64,000 nt of DNA from Hydrogenophaga taeniospiralis CCUG 15921. Lineage in GTDB: Bacteria > Pseudomonadota > Gammaproteobacteria > Burkholderiales > Burkholderiaceae_C. Positions 1-7,304 of the stretch are shown piece by piece. A program made the translations under genes and the position numbers. Numbering within the stretch: the first letter of the stretch is position 1; the number at the start of each line of letters is the position of its first letter. Below the pieces are notes generated by a model. That model worked only from the letters and a program-made list of their open reading frames with translations. It did no database searches and had not been told where the DNA came from. The DNA lies in contig NZ_BCWR01000018.1 of the NCBI RefSeq assembly GCF_001592305.1, positions 124,001 to 188,000 of the forward strand. Reading direction: 5' to 3'.

Positions 1-337
1 TGCCCACCACCAGCGCCATCACGGCGGCCACCAGAGACAGCTCCAGCGTGGCCGGGAAGCGCTCCGCGATCAGGCGCGAGACCTTCGCGCCCTGGCGCAG
101 GCTCAGGCCGAACTCGCCCTGCGCGGCATTGACCAGGAAATGCCAGAACTGCACGAAAAACGGCTGGTCCAGCCCCAGGTCGGTGCGCAGCTCGCGAATC
201 TGCTGTGGCGTGGCGTCCTGACCGAGCAGGAACACCACCGGGTCTCCCACGTACTGGAACAGCATGAACGCGATCAGCGCCACGCTGATCATCACCACCA
301 CGGCCTGCGCCAGTCGCCTGAGAATGAATGCAAACAT
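1..337 (-). CDS. ABC transporter permease, DppB/OppB type (partial)
   Basis: Only the N-terminal 112 residues are inside the window; the gene continues past base 1. The start ATG is at 337. The protein opens with a short basic stretch and a membrane segment (about residues 9-30), followed by the periplasmic loop typical of the first permease of dipeptide/oligopeptide/nickel ABC importers, with the family-typical LRTDLGLDQPFFVQFW-like region near residue 50. Members form a heterodimeric channel with a DppC/OppC partner and are fed by a periplasmic peptide-binding protein. The partner genes would lie outside the window to the left. Family assignment is solid; the transported substrate cannot be told. 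Confidence 0.85.
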   Translation of the reverse strand, partial: MFAFILRRLAQAVVVMISVALIAFMLFQYVGDPVVFLLGQDATPQQIRELRTDLGLDQPFFVQFWHFLVNAAQGEFGLSLRQGAKVSRLIAERFPATLELSLVAAVMALVVG

Positions 338-353
338 CGTTGAAGAAATAAAG

Positions 354-387
354 AGAGGGTCGCTCACCGGTCCGGGAGCGACCCTCT
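354..387 (-). terminator. Strong 12-bp hairpin with T-rich tail (leftward)
   Basis: AGAGGGTCGCTC at 354-365 pairs perfectly with 376-387 around a 10-base loop. Read leftward, the stem is followed by a T-rich stretch (CTTTATTTCTT), as expected of an intrinsic terminator. It lies only 16 bases before the ABC permease start codon and no protein gene lies upstream of it, so it either ends an untranslated transcript from 390-650 or is a 5' leader attenuator of the permease operon. Confidence 0.55.
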
Positions 388-811
388 GCTGTCAGGCAAA
401 TCCAGTTTAGCTTGATCGCATGCCAGCCCGGCGCGGCGGTCGGCCCAGCGCATCCGCTCGGCTGCGTCACTATGCAACATCTGTTCCCGCCCTTGATCGG
501 GCCTAACCCCTACGCTTGGCCACCACGCCGCCAAGGGTGTCGCCGGGGGGACGCCCCGGCGGACTTCTTCCCGGGTCTTGCCGACCTCCAGCGCCATCCG
601 GTGTGGCCGATGCCCGTCACCCGGGGCGAGGCCGACGCAAAATGACAACAATTTTCTACATTTTTTGAATTTTTTATGCATTTTTTAACCACTACAGATT
701 AGATTTCGCACTGGTGGTCACAAGCCACCCGTCAACGGGCCTGTCACACCGTTTGCCGATGGACCCGCTGGTGTTTCGTCCACATTCCATCAAATCAATT
801 CAGGAGGATTC
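388..811. other. 424-base non-coding stretch with several hairpins
   Basis: I see no convincing protein gene here. The part at 390-640 is GC-rich and carries nested inverted repeats (541-548 with 554-561; 519-523 with 535-539). It is bounded on the right by a very AT-rich block at 643-690 that could hold promoters in both directions, and on the left by the hairpin at 354-387. A leftward untranslated RNA of roughly 290 nt ending at that hairpin is possible. It does not match my recollection of 6S, tmRNA, RNase P or SRP RNA. Just before comEA there is a clear Shine-Dalgarno AGGAGG at 802-807. Confidence 0.35.
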
Positions 812-1150
812 ATGCTGAAAAAAGCACTGGCCATGATCATGGCCCTCATCTGCGCCACGGCCTTCGCCGCTGTTGACGTGAACAACGCCACCGTGGCCGA
901 TCTCGACAGCATCAAGGGCATCGGCCCCGGCACATCGGCCAAGATCCTGGACGCGCGCAAGAGCGCCAAGTTCAAGGACTGGAACGATCTGATCGACCGC
1001 GTGCCCGGCATCGGCCCCAAGCGCGCCGGTGCGCTCTCCAACGAGGGGCTGACCGTCAACGGCGAAACCTTCAAGGCCCCCGCCTCGCCCGCGGCCAACA
1101 AGAAGGCCAGCAAGCCGGCCGCCCCATCCGCCGAGTCCGGCAAGTCCTGA
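812..1150 (+). CDS. ComEA-like helix-hairpin-helix protein
   Basis: A 112-residue secreted or periplasmic protein. Residues 1-20 are a signal peptide ending in a small-residue cleavage site (AFAA). Residues about 22-80 form tandem helix-hairpin-helix motifs (GIGPGTSAKI near 37 and GIGPKRA near 66), which bind DNA backbone non-specifically. The C-terminal 30 residues are an Ala/Lys/Pro-rich tail. ComEA proteins bind incoming DNA in the periplasm during natural transformation, though short stand-alone homologues like this are common in Burkholderiales without proven competence roles. The start follows AGGAGG by 4 bases. It is monocistronic and ends at a strong palindromic terminator. Confidence 0.85.
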   Translation: MLKKALAMIMALICATAFAAVDVNNATVADLDSIKGIGPGTSAKILDARKSAKFKDWNDLIDRVPGIGPKRAGALSNEGLTVNGETFKAPASPAANKKASKPAAPSAESGKS

Positions 1151-1160
1151 CGGCAGGCCG

Positions 1161-1204
1161 CCAGAAACACAAAAACCCGCTTCGGCGGGTTTTTGTGTTT
1201 CTGG
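1161..1204. terminator. Bidirectional terminator, 20-bp perfect stem
   Basis: Bases 1161-1180 are the exact reverse complement of 1185-1204 around a TTCG tetraloop. A-runs on the left and T-runs on the right of the GC core give a U-tract in both directions, so one element can end comEA (+) and purN (-). Confidence 0.9.
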
Positions 1205-1212
1205 ACGGGGGT

Positions 1213-1815
1213 TCAAACGCAGAGCAAGCGCCGCACCGCCCGGGGGTAGATCAGGTGCTCCTGGGTCAGCACGCGCGCGGCCAGCGACTCGGCGGTGTCG
1301 TGCGGCAGCACCGGCACCACAGCCTGCTCCAGGATGTCGCCGTCGTCGAGTTCGGACGTGACGCGGTGCACCGTGGCGCCGGCGAACCTGCAGCCGGCGT
1401 CGATCGCGCGCTGGTGGGTGTTCAGGCCGGTGAACGCCGGCAGCAGGCTGGGGTGGATGTTCACCAGCCGTCCGGCGTAGTGCTGCACAAAACCCGGCGT
1501 GAGGATGCGCATGAAACCCGCCAGCACGACCAGCGCCGGGTGGCCGTCGGGGTCGTGGCCGTCGATGCGCTGCATCAGCGCCGCGTCAAACGCCTCGCGG
1601 CTTGAAAAGCCCTTGTGGTCCACCACGTCGGTGGCGATGCGCCGCGAGCGCGCAAAATCCAGCCCCTTGGCATCGGGCTTGTTGCTGATCACGGCGGCCA
1701 CCCGGGCCCCGCAGACCTCGTGCCAGCGCTGTTGGTGCGCGGCGTTGACGATGGCGGCCATGTTCGAGCCGCCGCCCGAGATCAGAATCACGATGTTTTT
1801 GCTCACTTGAGACAT
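1213..1815 (-). CDS. purN: Phosphoribosylglycinamide formyltransferase
   Basis: A 200-residue GAR transformylase that transfers the formyl group of 10-formyl-THF to GAR in the third step of de novo purine synthesis (cytosolic). The N-terminal SGGGSNM loop (about 13-19) binds substrate phosphate. The NIHPSLLP motif (about 103-110) carries the catalytic Asn and His, and TSELDDGDI (about 137-145) supplies the conserved Asp. The start at 1815 is preferred over the upstream ATG at 1857 because the latter adds 14 residues with no family match and would overlap the divergent yceH start. The 13-base gap to yceH implies overlapping divergent promoters or leaders. Confidence 0.96.
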   Translation of the reverse strand: MSQVSKNIVILISGGGSNMAAIVNAAHQQRWHEVCGARVAAVISNKPDAKGLDFARSRRIATDVVDHKGFSSREAFDAALMQRIDGHDPDGHPALVVLAGFMRILTPGFVQHYAGRLVNIHPSLLPAFTGLNTHQRAIDAGCRFAGATVHRVTSELDDGDILEQAVVPVLPHDTAESLAARVLTQEHLIYPRAVRRLLCV

Positions 1816-1828
1816 ACGAGGAAGTGTA

Positions 1829-2557
1829 ATGACCCAGTTTCCCAGCACCGCCCCCACCGGCCCGCGTGTGCTCGACTTTCAGCAGCGCCCGCTGACCACC
1901 GCACAGGCCCGCGTGCTGGGCACCTTGATGGAGAAAGCGCGTACCGTGCCCGACAGCTACCCGCTCACGCTCAACAGCCTGCAGTCGGGCTGCAACCAGA
2001 AGTCCAGCCGCGAGCCGGTGCTGCAGCTCACCGAGAGCGAGATCAGCGAAGCCATCGACGGCCTGCGCCAGTCCAGCCTGGTGTTCGAGACCAGCGGTGG
2101 ACGGGTCACGCGCTACGAACACAACTTCATGCGGGGGGTGGGCGTGCCCGAACAGTCCGCCGTGCTGCTGGGTCTGCTGATGCTGCGCGGCCCGCAGACC
2201 GCCGGGGAGCTGCGCCTGAACACCGAGCGCTGGTACAAGTTCCTCGACATCGCGTCGGTCGACGCCTTCCTGGAAGAACTGCAGGACCGTTCGCCCGACA
2301 AAGGCGGCCCCCTGGTAGTGAAGCTGCCCCGGGCGCCCGGCGCGCGCGAGCAGCGCTGGGCCCATCTGCTCTGTGGCCCGGTGGACGCCACCGCCCTCGC
2401 TGCGAGTGGGGCCCCGGCGGCGTCGGGCGCCACCGAGGAAGACATGATCACCCTGGCCCGCCGCGTCTCGGCGCTGGAAGACAGCCTCGCCCTGCTCCAG
2501 GCGCAACTGCAGAACCTGCACGAACAGCTGGGTCTGTCGCAGCCCGGACAGGGATAA
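1829..2557 (+). CDS. yceH: YceH family protein (DUF480)
   Basis: A 242-residue cytosolic protein with the duplicated winged-helix fold of the YceH/DUF480 family. Diagnostic stretches are [20 protein letters not shown] near 22-41, the NQKSSREPV segment near 56, and the [10 protein letters not shown] motif near 120 of the second winged helix. A coiled C-terminal segment (about 210-240) follows. The cellular role of the family is not settled. It is divergent from purN and about 80 bases upstream of the acyl-CoA dehydrogenase pair, with no obvious functional link to either. Confidence 0.9.
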   Translation: MTQFPSTAPTGPRVLDFQQRPLTTAQARVLGTLMEKARTVPDSYPLTLNSLQSGCNQKSSREPVLQLTESEISEAIDGLRQSSLVFETSGGRVTRYEHNFMRGVGVPEQSAVLLGLLMLRGPQTAGELRLNTERWYKFLDIASVDAFLEELQDRSPDKGGPLVVKLPRAPGAREQRWAHLLCGPVDATALAASGAPAASGATEEDMITLARRVSALEDSLALLQAQLQNLHEQLGLSQPGQG

Positions 2558-2637
2558 AACGAACGGTCGTGCCAAACTGCGGGGCTGCTTCGGGCTCCCC
2601 CATGCGATGCCCGGGCGAACCGCACCAGGAGACACAC

Positions 2638-3819
2638 ATGGATTTGGCATTCACGCCCGAAGAACAGGCGTTTCGCGAGTCGATTCGCGCCTGGGTCAAG
2701 GACAACCTGCCCGCCGACATCGCCCACAAGGTCCACAACGCCCTGCGCCTCTCGCGCGACGACATGCAGCGCTGGGCCAGGATCCTCGGCAAGAAGGGCT
2801 GGCTAGGCTACGGCTGGCCCAAAGAATTCGGCGGTCCGGGCTGGACAGCCGTGCAAAAGCACCTGTTCGAGGAAGAATGCGCGCTCGCTGGTGCACCACG
2901 CATCGTGCCCTTCGGCCCCGTGATGGTGGCGCCGGTGATCATGGCGTTCGGCAACCAGGCACAGCAGGAACGCTTCCTGCCCGGCATCGCCAGCGGCGAC
3001 GTCTGGTGGAGCCAGGGCTACAGCGAGCCGGGTTCGGGCTCGGACCTGGCCTCGGTCAAGACCCGCGCCGAGCGCCAGGGTGACCACTACCTCGTCAATG
3101 GCCAGAAGACCTGGACCACGCTGGGCCAGTACGGCGAATGGATCTTCTGCCTGGTGCGCACGTCCACCGAAGGCAAGCCGCAGACCGGCATCAGCTTCCT
3201 GCTGATCGACATGGCATCGCCCGGCGTGAGCGTGCGCCCGATCAAGCTGCTCGACGGCGAATGCGAGGTCAACGAGGTCTTCTTCGACAACGTGAAAGTG
3301 CCCGCCGAGAACCTGATCGGCGAAGAGAACAAGGGCTGGACCTACGCCAAGCACCTGCTCAGCCACGAGCGCACCAACATCGCCGACGTGAACCGTGCCA
3401 AGCGCGAGCTGGAGCGCCTGAAACGCATCGCCAAGGCCGAAGGCGTCTGGGACGACAGCCGTTTCCGCGACCAGATCGCGCTGCTGGAGGTGGATGTGGT
3501 GGCGCTGGAGATGCTGGTGCTGCGCGTGCTCTCGGCCGAGAAATCGGGCAAGAACTCGCTGGACATCGCCGGCCTGCTCAAGATCAAGGGCAGCGAAATC
3601 CAGCAACGCTACGCCGAACTCATGATGCTGGCCGCCGGCCCGTTTGCGCTGCCCTTCATCGAAGAGGCCATGGAAGCCGGCTGGCAGGGCGACTTCCCCG
3701 GCGGCGAGGTGGGCAACGCGCCGCTCGCTTCCACCTACTTCAACCTGCGCAAGACCACCATCTACGGTGGCTCCAACGAAGTGCAGCGCAACATCGTCGC
3801 CCAGACGGTACTGGGATGA
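2638..3819 (+). CDS. Acyl-CoA dehydrogenase, large subunit (PimC-like)
   Basis: A 393-residue FAD enzyme of the acyl-CoA dehydrogenase superfamily, carrying out alpha,beta-dehydrogenation of a CoA thioester. The FAD/substrate region SQGYSEPGSGSDL lies near 121-133, the W(T)TLGQYG region near 160, and the C-terminal YGGSNEVQRN signature near 379-388. The N-terminal block matches the pair known as pimeloyl-CoA dehydrogenase large subunit. The start at 2638 follows AGGAGA. The partner gene lies 94 bases downstream and encodes a divergent, shorter subunit, so the pair probably forms a heteromeric enzyme for dicarboxyl-CoA or aromatic-derived CoA esters. Exact substrate unknown. Confidence 0.88.
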   Translation: MDLAFTPEEQAFRESIRAWVKDNLPADIAHKVHNALRLSRDDMQRWARILGKKGWLGYGWPKEFGGPGWTAVQKHLFEEECALAGAPRIVPFGPVMVAPVIMAFGNQAQQERFLPGIASGDVWWSQGYSEPGSGSDLASVKTRAERQGDHYLVNGQKTWTTLGQYGEWIFCLVRTSTEGKPQTGISFLLIDMASPGVSVRPIKLLDGECEVNEVFFDNVKVPAENLIGEENKGWTYAKHLLSHERTNIADVNRAKRELERLKRIAKAEGVWDDSRFRDQIALLEVDVVALEMLVLRVLSAEKSGKNSLDIAGLLKIKGSEIQQRYAELMMLAAGPFALPFIEEAMEAGWQGDFPGGEVGNAPLASTYFNLRKTTIYGGSNEVQRNIVAQTVLG

Positions 3820-3831
3820 TTTTCCGCCGGG

Positions 3832-3890
3832 CCGCCCCAAGGAAAGTCGCGCCCCCTTTGGGGGGCAGCGAGCCAGGGGTGAGCGTGGGG
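3832..3890. repeat. Intergenic palindromic repeat-like element
   Basis: The 94-base gap between the two dehydrogenase genes holds a G/C-tract element with CCGCCCCAAGG, GCGCCCCCTTTGGGGGGCAGCG and GAGCGTGGGGGCT-type blocks (given here in parts, spaced through 3832-3890). Sequences of this pattern recur between genes in Comamonadaceae. Only one clear copy is in this window. It lies inside an apparent operon, so it may modulate expression of the second gene. Confidence 0.4.
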
Positions 3891-3913
3891 GCTCAATTTT
3901 CTGGAGACACAAC

Positions 3914-5029
3914 ATGGACTTCGATTTTTCAGACGACCAGGAACAGCTGCGCGATGCCGTGCGCAAGTGGGTGGACAAGGGCTACGACTTCGAACGCCGC
4001 CGGGGCATCGTGGCCACGGGGGGGTTCAACCGTGCGGCCTACGGTGAGCTGGCCGATCTGGGCCTGACCGGCCTCTACGTCCCGGAAGCCGACGACGGCA
4101 TGGGCATGGGCCCCGTCGAAGGCATGGTGGCCATGGAAGAGCTCGGACGCGGCATCGTGCTCGAACCCCTGGTGCAGGCGCTGATCGCGGGCGCCGTGCT
4201 GTCGGGCTACGCGCCCGCAGCCTTGAAAGCCCAGTGGCTGCCCGGCGTGGCATCGGGCGAAAGCCTGGTGGCTCTGGCCCACCAGGAACGCCGGGCGCGC
4301 TACCGGCTGGACGTGTGCACGGCGACCGCCACCGAAGCGGGCGGCGCCTGGGCGCTGTCGGGCACCAAGAGCATTGTGGCCGTGGGCGATCAGGCCGACG
4401 CCTACATCGTCCCGGCCATGGCGGGCGGCCGGCAGGCCCTGTTCCTCGTGGCGCACACGGCCGGAGGCGTCAGCGCCAGCGGCTACGCCACGCAAGATGG
4501 CGGGCGTGCCGCCGACGTGGTGTTCCGGAACGCACCGGCCCACCTGATCACCACCGACGGTCTGGCGGCCCTGGAACACGCGGTGGACATCGGTATCGCC
4601 GCGGCCTGCGCCGAGGCCGTGGGCGTGATGGACAAGACCCTGGCGATCACGGTCGAGTACCTGAACACACGCAAACAATTCGGCGTGGCGATCGCCAGCT
4701 TCCAGGCCCTGCGCCACCGCGTGGCCGACATGAAGATGCAGCTGGAACTGGCCCGCTCCATGAGCTACTACGCCAGCCTGAAACTCAATGCCCCGGCGAA
4801 CGAACGCCGCGCCGCCATGGCGCGCGCCAAGGTGCAGCTGGGTCAGAGCATGCGCTTCGTCGGCCAGCAGGCGGTGCAGCTGCACGGCGGCATCGGCGTG
4901 ACCGACGAATACATCGTGAGCCACTACTTCAAGAAGCTGACCCAGCTGGAAATGAGCTGGGGCGACACCCTGCATCACCTGGGCGAGGTGTCGGCGCGGA
5001 TGGAAGAGACGGCGGGGGTGTTTGCCTGA
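3914..5029 (+). CDS. Acyl-CoA dehydrogenase, small subunit (PimD-like)
   Basis: A 371-residue acyl-CoA dehydrogenase family protein, the likely partner of the gene at 2638-3819. It shows the family fold with the C-terminal helical domain (TRKQFGVAIASFQALRHRVADM near 255-276 and QLHGGIGVTDEY near 320), but the central FAD-contacting loop is less conserved than in the large subunit, as usual for the small subunit of pimeloyl-CoA dehydrogenase-like pairs. The start at 3914 follows GGAGA. The gene ends before an intrinsic terminator. Substrate is not determinable from sequence. Confidence 0.86.
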   Translation: MDFDFSDDQEQLRDAVRKWVDKGYDFERRRGIVATGGFNRAAYGELADLGLTGLYVPEADDGMGMGPVEGMVAMEELGRGIVLEPLVQALIAGAVLSGYAPAALKAQWLPGVASGESLVALAHQERRARYRLDVCTATATEAGGAWALSGTKSIVAVGDQADAYIVPAMAGGRQALFLVAHTAGGVSASGYATQDGGRAADVVFRNAPAHLITTDGLAALEHAVDIGIAAACAEAVGVMDKTLAITVEYLNTRKQFGVAIASFQALRHRVADMKMQLELARSMSYYASLKLNAPANERRAAMARAKVQLGQSMRFVGQQAVQLHGGIGVTDEYIVSHYFKKLTQLEMSWGDTLHHLGEVSARMEETAGVFA

Positions 5030-5052
5030 ATCTTCTGCTGGCAACGATCCTG

Positions 5053-5080
5053 AAGCCCCGCTTTGCGGGGCTTTTTCTTT
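5053..5080 (+). terminator. Rho-independent terminator of the dehydrogenase pair
   Basis: AAGCCCCG (5053-5060) pairs with CGGGGCTT (5066-5073) and is followed by a T-rich tract. It lies 23 bases after the stop of the small subunit gene. Confidence 0.9.
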
Positions 5081-5126
5081 TCGCTCAATGGTGTCGCGGG
5101 ATCGATGAGGCGCCAGGCCTTACTCC

Positions 5127-5324
5127 GCTCATGTCCCCCGGCGCCGCTTCGCGGCATCTCCTCCTTTACTTTGCTGCGCAAGACCCGACGCCTCACCGAT
5201 CTGCCGATGTATTGGCACTCCACCGCTGGCACGCCCGGGCGGTCGCGGCCTGAGGGCGCTGGGTGAGTGACACAGCGAAGTCAAGGAGGAGACAAGGGCG
5301 CAGCCCCTGGCGGGGGACATGAGC
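5127..5324. repeat. Paired-palindrome intergenic element, copy A
   Basis: The left arm (5127-5180) runs GCTCATGTCCCCCGG...CTCCTCCTTTACTTTGCTG. The right arm (5271-5324) is its imperfect reverse complement (CAGCGAAGTCAAGGAGGAG...GGGGGACATGAGC). About 90 bases of unrelated sequence separate the arms. The same arms occur at 32424-32616 and 39458-39656. Copy A is the most degraded. Together with the terminator it fills the 353-base gap between the dehydrogenase operon and the HNH gene. Confidence 0.85.
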
Positions 5325-5382
5325 ATAGTTACTCATCCAGCGCCCTCAGGCCATTGAAGAAGCACAAGCAAGCACAACCGAG

Positions 5383-5940
5383 TCAGGCGTGAAGACGGGA
5401 TGTCTTCGGCAGGTGCGCCATCAGGAACTCCATCTGGTCCGCCAGGATGCGGCGGTTGCGCAGGATGAAGTCCTCCCACAGGCTGGGCACGTAGGGTGCG
5501 TACAGCAGCGGCATGTGGGCCTGCTCGGGCGTGCGGTTGCCCTTGCGGTGGTTGCACGACTTGCAGGCCGTCACCACGTTCATCCACAGATCGCGCCCGT
5601 TCTGCCCCAACGGAATGATGTGCTCGCGCGTCAGTTCTTCTTCGTGGAAGTGCCCGCCGCAGTAGCCGCACAGGCAGCGGTCGCGGGCAAACAGTTTGCT
5701 GTTGGTGAGCGTGGGTCGCAGGTCAAAGGGGTTGATGCGCGGAACGCCCTGGGTGCCGATGATGGAGTTGACGGCGATGATCGACTGGCGACCCGAGATC
5801 GCGTTGTGGCCGCCGTGGAAAACGGCCACCTCGGCGCCCATCTCCCAGCGCACTTCATCCGCTGCGTAATGCAGCACGGCCTCTTCGAGGCTGATCCAGG
5901 ACTGGGGCAGTCCCTGCGCCGACAGCTTCAAGACCTTCAA
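5383..5940 (-). CDS. HNH endonuclease
   Basis: A 185-residue protein with a clear HNH nuclease domain: CGYCG (about 106-110), the REHIIPLGQNGRD core with its catalytic His, and a second CxxC in TACKSCNHRKGN that completes the structural zinc site. The upstream part (residues 1-95) is a family-specific N-terminal domain found with this HNH type in Burkholderiales. I chose the TTG at 5940 because GGAGG lies 6 bases before it. The longer reading to 6087 adds 49 residues of poor quality and would overlap the divergent ribF leader. It is a stand-alone gene, so a role in restriction or repair cannot be assigned. Confidence 0.8.
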   Translation of the reverse strand: MKVLKLSAQGLPQSWISLEEAVLHYAADEVRWEMGAEVAVFHGGHNAISGRQSIIAVNSIIGTQGVPRINPFDLRPTLTNSKLFARDRCLCGYCGGHFHEEELTREHIIPLGQNGRDLWMNVVTACKSCNHRKGNRTPEQAHMPLLYAPYVPSLWEDFILRNRRILADQMEFLMAHLPKTSRLHA

Positions 5941-6092
5941 GACCCACCTCCATGTTGACAAACAACCGGACAATCTGTCTTCAGAACGGCGCGCCACCGC
6001 AGGGTCGTGCGCCGCACGTGTGTCAATATACAGTGCTTCTGTGACAAGCACCTGAACCGCGTTCAACTCCCGGGAGTGGACGGACATCGCTC

Positions 6093-7172
6093 ATGAAAAT
6101 CATCCGTGGCCTCTGGAACCTGCAACACGCCCTGCGCCACGAGGCCATCGCGGGCTGTGCCCTGACCATCGGCAACTTCGACGGGGTGCACCGCGGCCAC
6201 CAGGCCATGCTGGCCCTGCTGAACAACGAGGCCCGGCACCGTGGCGTGCCCAGCTGCGTCATGACCTTCGAGCCGCATCCGCGCGACTATTTCGCCGCCG
6301 TGCACCACAAGCCCGATCTGGCCCCCGCGCGCATCGCCACCCTGCGCGACAAGCTCGAAGAGCTGGCCCGCTGCGGCGTCGACCGCTGCGTGGTGATGCC
6401 GTTCAACGCCCGGCTGGCTTCGCAGGCCCCACAGGCCTTCATCGAAGACACGCTGGTGCGCGCGCTGGGCGTCAAGTACGTGCTGGTGGGCGACGACTTC
6501 CGTTTCGGCGCCCAGCGCGCGGGCGACTACGCCATGCTGGATGCCGCCGGCGCATCGCTCGGTTTTGACGTGGCGCGCATGCAGAGTTACGAGGTGCACG
6601 GCACCCGCGTCTCCAGCTCGGCCGTGCGCGAGGCGCTGGCCGCGGGCGACATGGACCGGGTGGCCGCCCTGCTCGGGCGCCCGTTCAGCATCAGCGGCCA
6701 CGTGGTGCATGGGCGCAAGCTTGGGCGCCAGCTGGCCGAAAGCAGCCCGGGGCGCGGTGATGGCTTTCGCACGCTCAATCTGCGCTTTGCGCACTGGAAA
6801 CCGGCGGCCAGCGGTATTTTTGCGGTGCACGTACACGGCCTGGGCCCCGAGGCGGATTCACCGCCTTTGCCCGGTGTCGCCAACCTGGGGGTTCGCCCCT
6901 CGCTGGACCCGAACGACGCCAATGGCGGGCGGGTGCTGCTGGAAACGCACTGCCTGGAATGGCCTGAGGCGCTGGTCGCCAGCCTGCCCGGCGGGGAGGC
7001 CTACGGTAAAATCATCCGCGTGGAACTGCTGCACAAACTGCACGAAGAGCTGAAGTACGACAGTCTGGACGCCCTGACCCGGGGCATCGCCAAGGACTGC
7101 GACGACGCACGTGCCTTCTTTGCGTCGCTGCACACCCAGACGCACCGCCAGACCACCCGCGACCGAATTTAA
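6093..7172 (+). CDS. ribF: Bifunctional riboflavin kinase/FAD synthetase
   Basis: A 359-residue cytosolic enzyme that phosphorylates riboflavin to FMN and adenylylates FMN to FAD. The N-terminal nucleotidyltransferase domain has the GNFDGVHRGH signature (about 28-37) and the VGDDFRFG and SSSAVREAL motifs (near 132 and 171). The C-terminal riboflavin kinase domain starts near 190 (GHVVHG) and includes GVANLGVRPS. It leads the ribF-ileS-lspA group, the standard order in many proteobacteria. A flavin-supplying enzyme beside two essential genes fits housekeeping expression. The final 15 residues are Thr/Arg-rich and look non-conserved. Confidence 0.96.
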   Translation: MKIIRGLWNLQHALRHEAIAGCALTIGNFDGVHRGHQAMLALLNNEARHRGVPSCVMTFEPHPRDYFAAVHHKPDLAPARIATLRDKLEELARCGVDRCVVMPFNARLASQAPQAFIEDTLVRALGVKYVLVGDDFRFGAQRAGDYAMLDAAGASLGFDVARMQSYEVHGTRVSSSAVREALAAGDMDRVAALLGRPFSISGHVVHGRKLGRQLAESSPGRGDGFRTLNLRFAHWKPAASGIFAVHVHGLGPEADSPPLPGVANLGVRPSLDPNDANGGRVLLETHCLEWPEALVASLPGGEAYGKIIRVELLHKLHEELKYDSLDALTRGIAKDCDDARAFFASLHTQTHRQTTRDRI

Positions 7173-7180
7173 TGCCGCTG

Positions 7181-7229
7181 CCGGGGCGCCAAGCCCCGGG
7201 CCGCGCGCCCTCTGACAGGCTCGGGGCGA
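7181..7229. repeat. Hairpin plus fragment of a dispersed repeat
   Basis: CCGGGGC (7181-7187) pairs with GCCCCGG (7193-7199) but has no T-run. Immediately after it, 7214-7229 (GACAGGCTCGGGGCGA) is identical to 35325-35340 inside the lolD repeat insert, which marks it as a fragment of the same dispersed palindromic family. Confidence 0.5.
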
Positions 7230-7304
7230 CCCGCCCCACCCCCGTGCGCCACGCCGCATCACCGAGCCTGCCTTTGCCGATCCCGAATTCGAAAGTCGAC
7301 CACC

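Noticed and set aside
364..681. A 105-codon minus-strand frame in the first intergenic region
   Set aside because: No family match, no Shine-Dalgarno, and it runs through hairpins up to the terminator-like stem; more likely untranslated.
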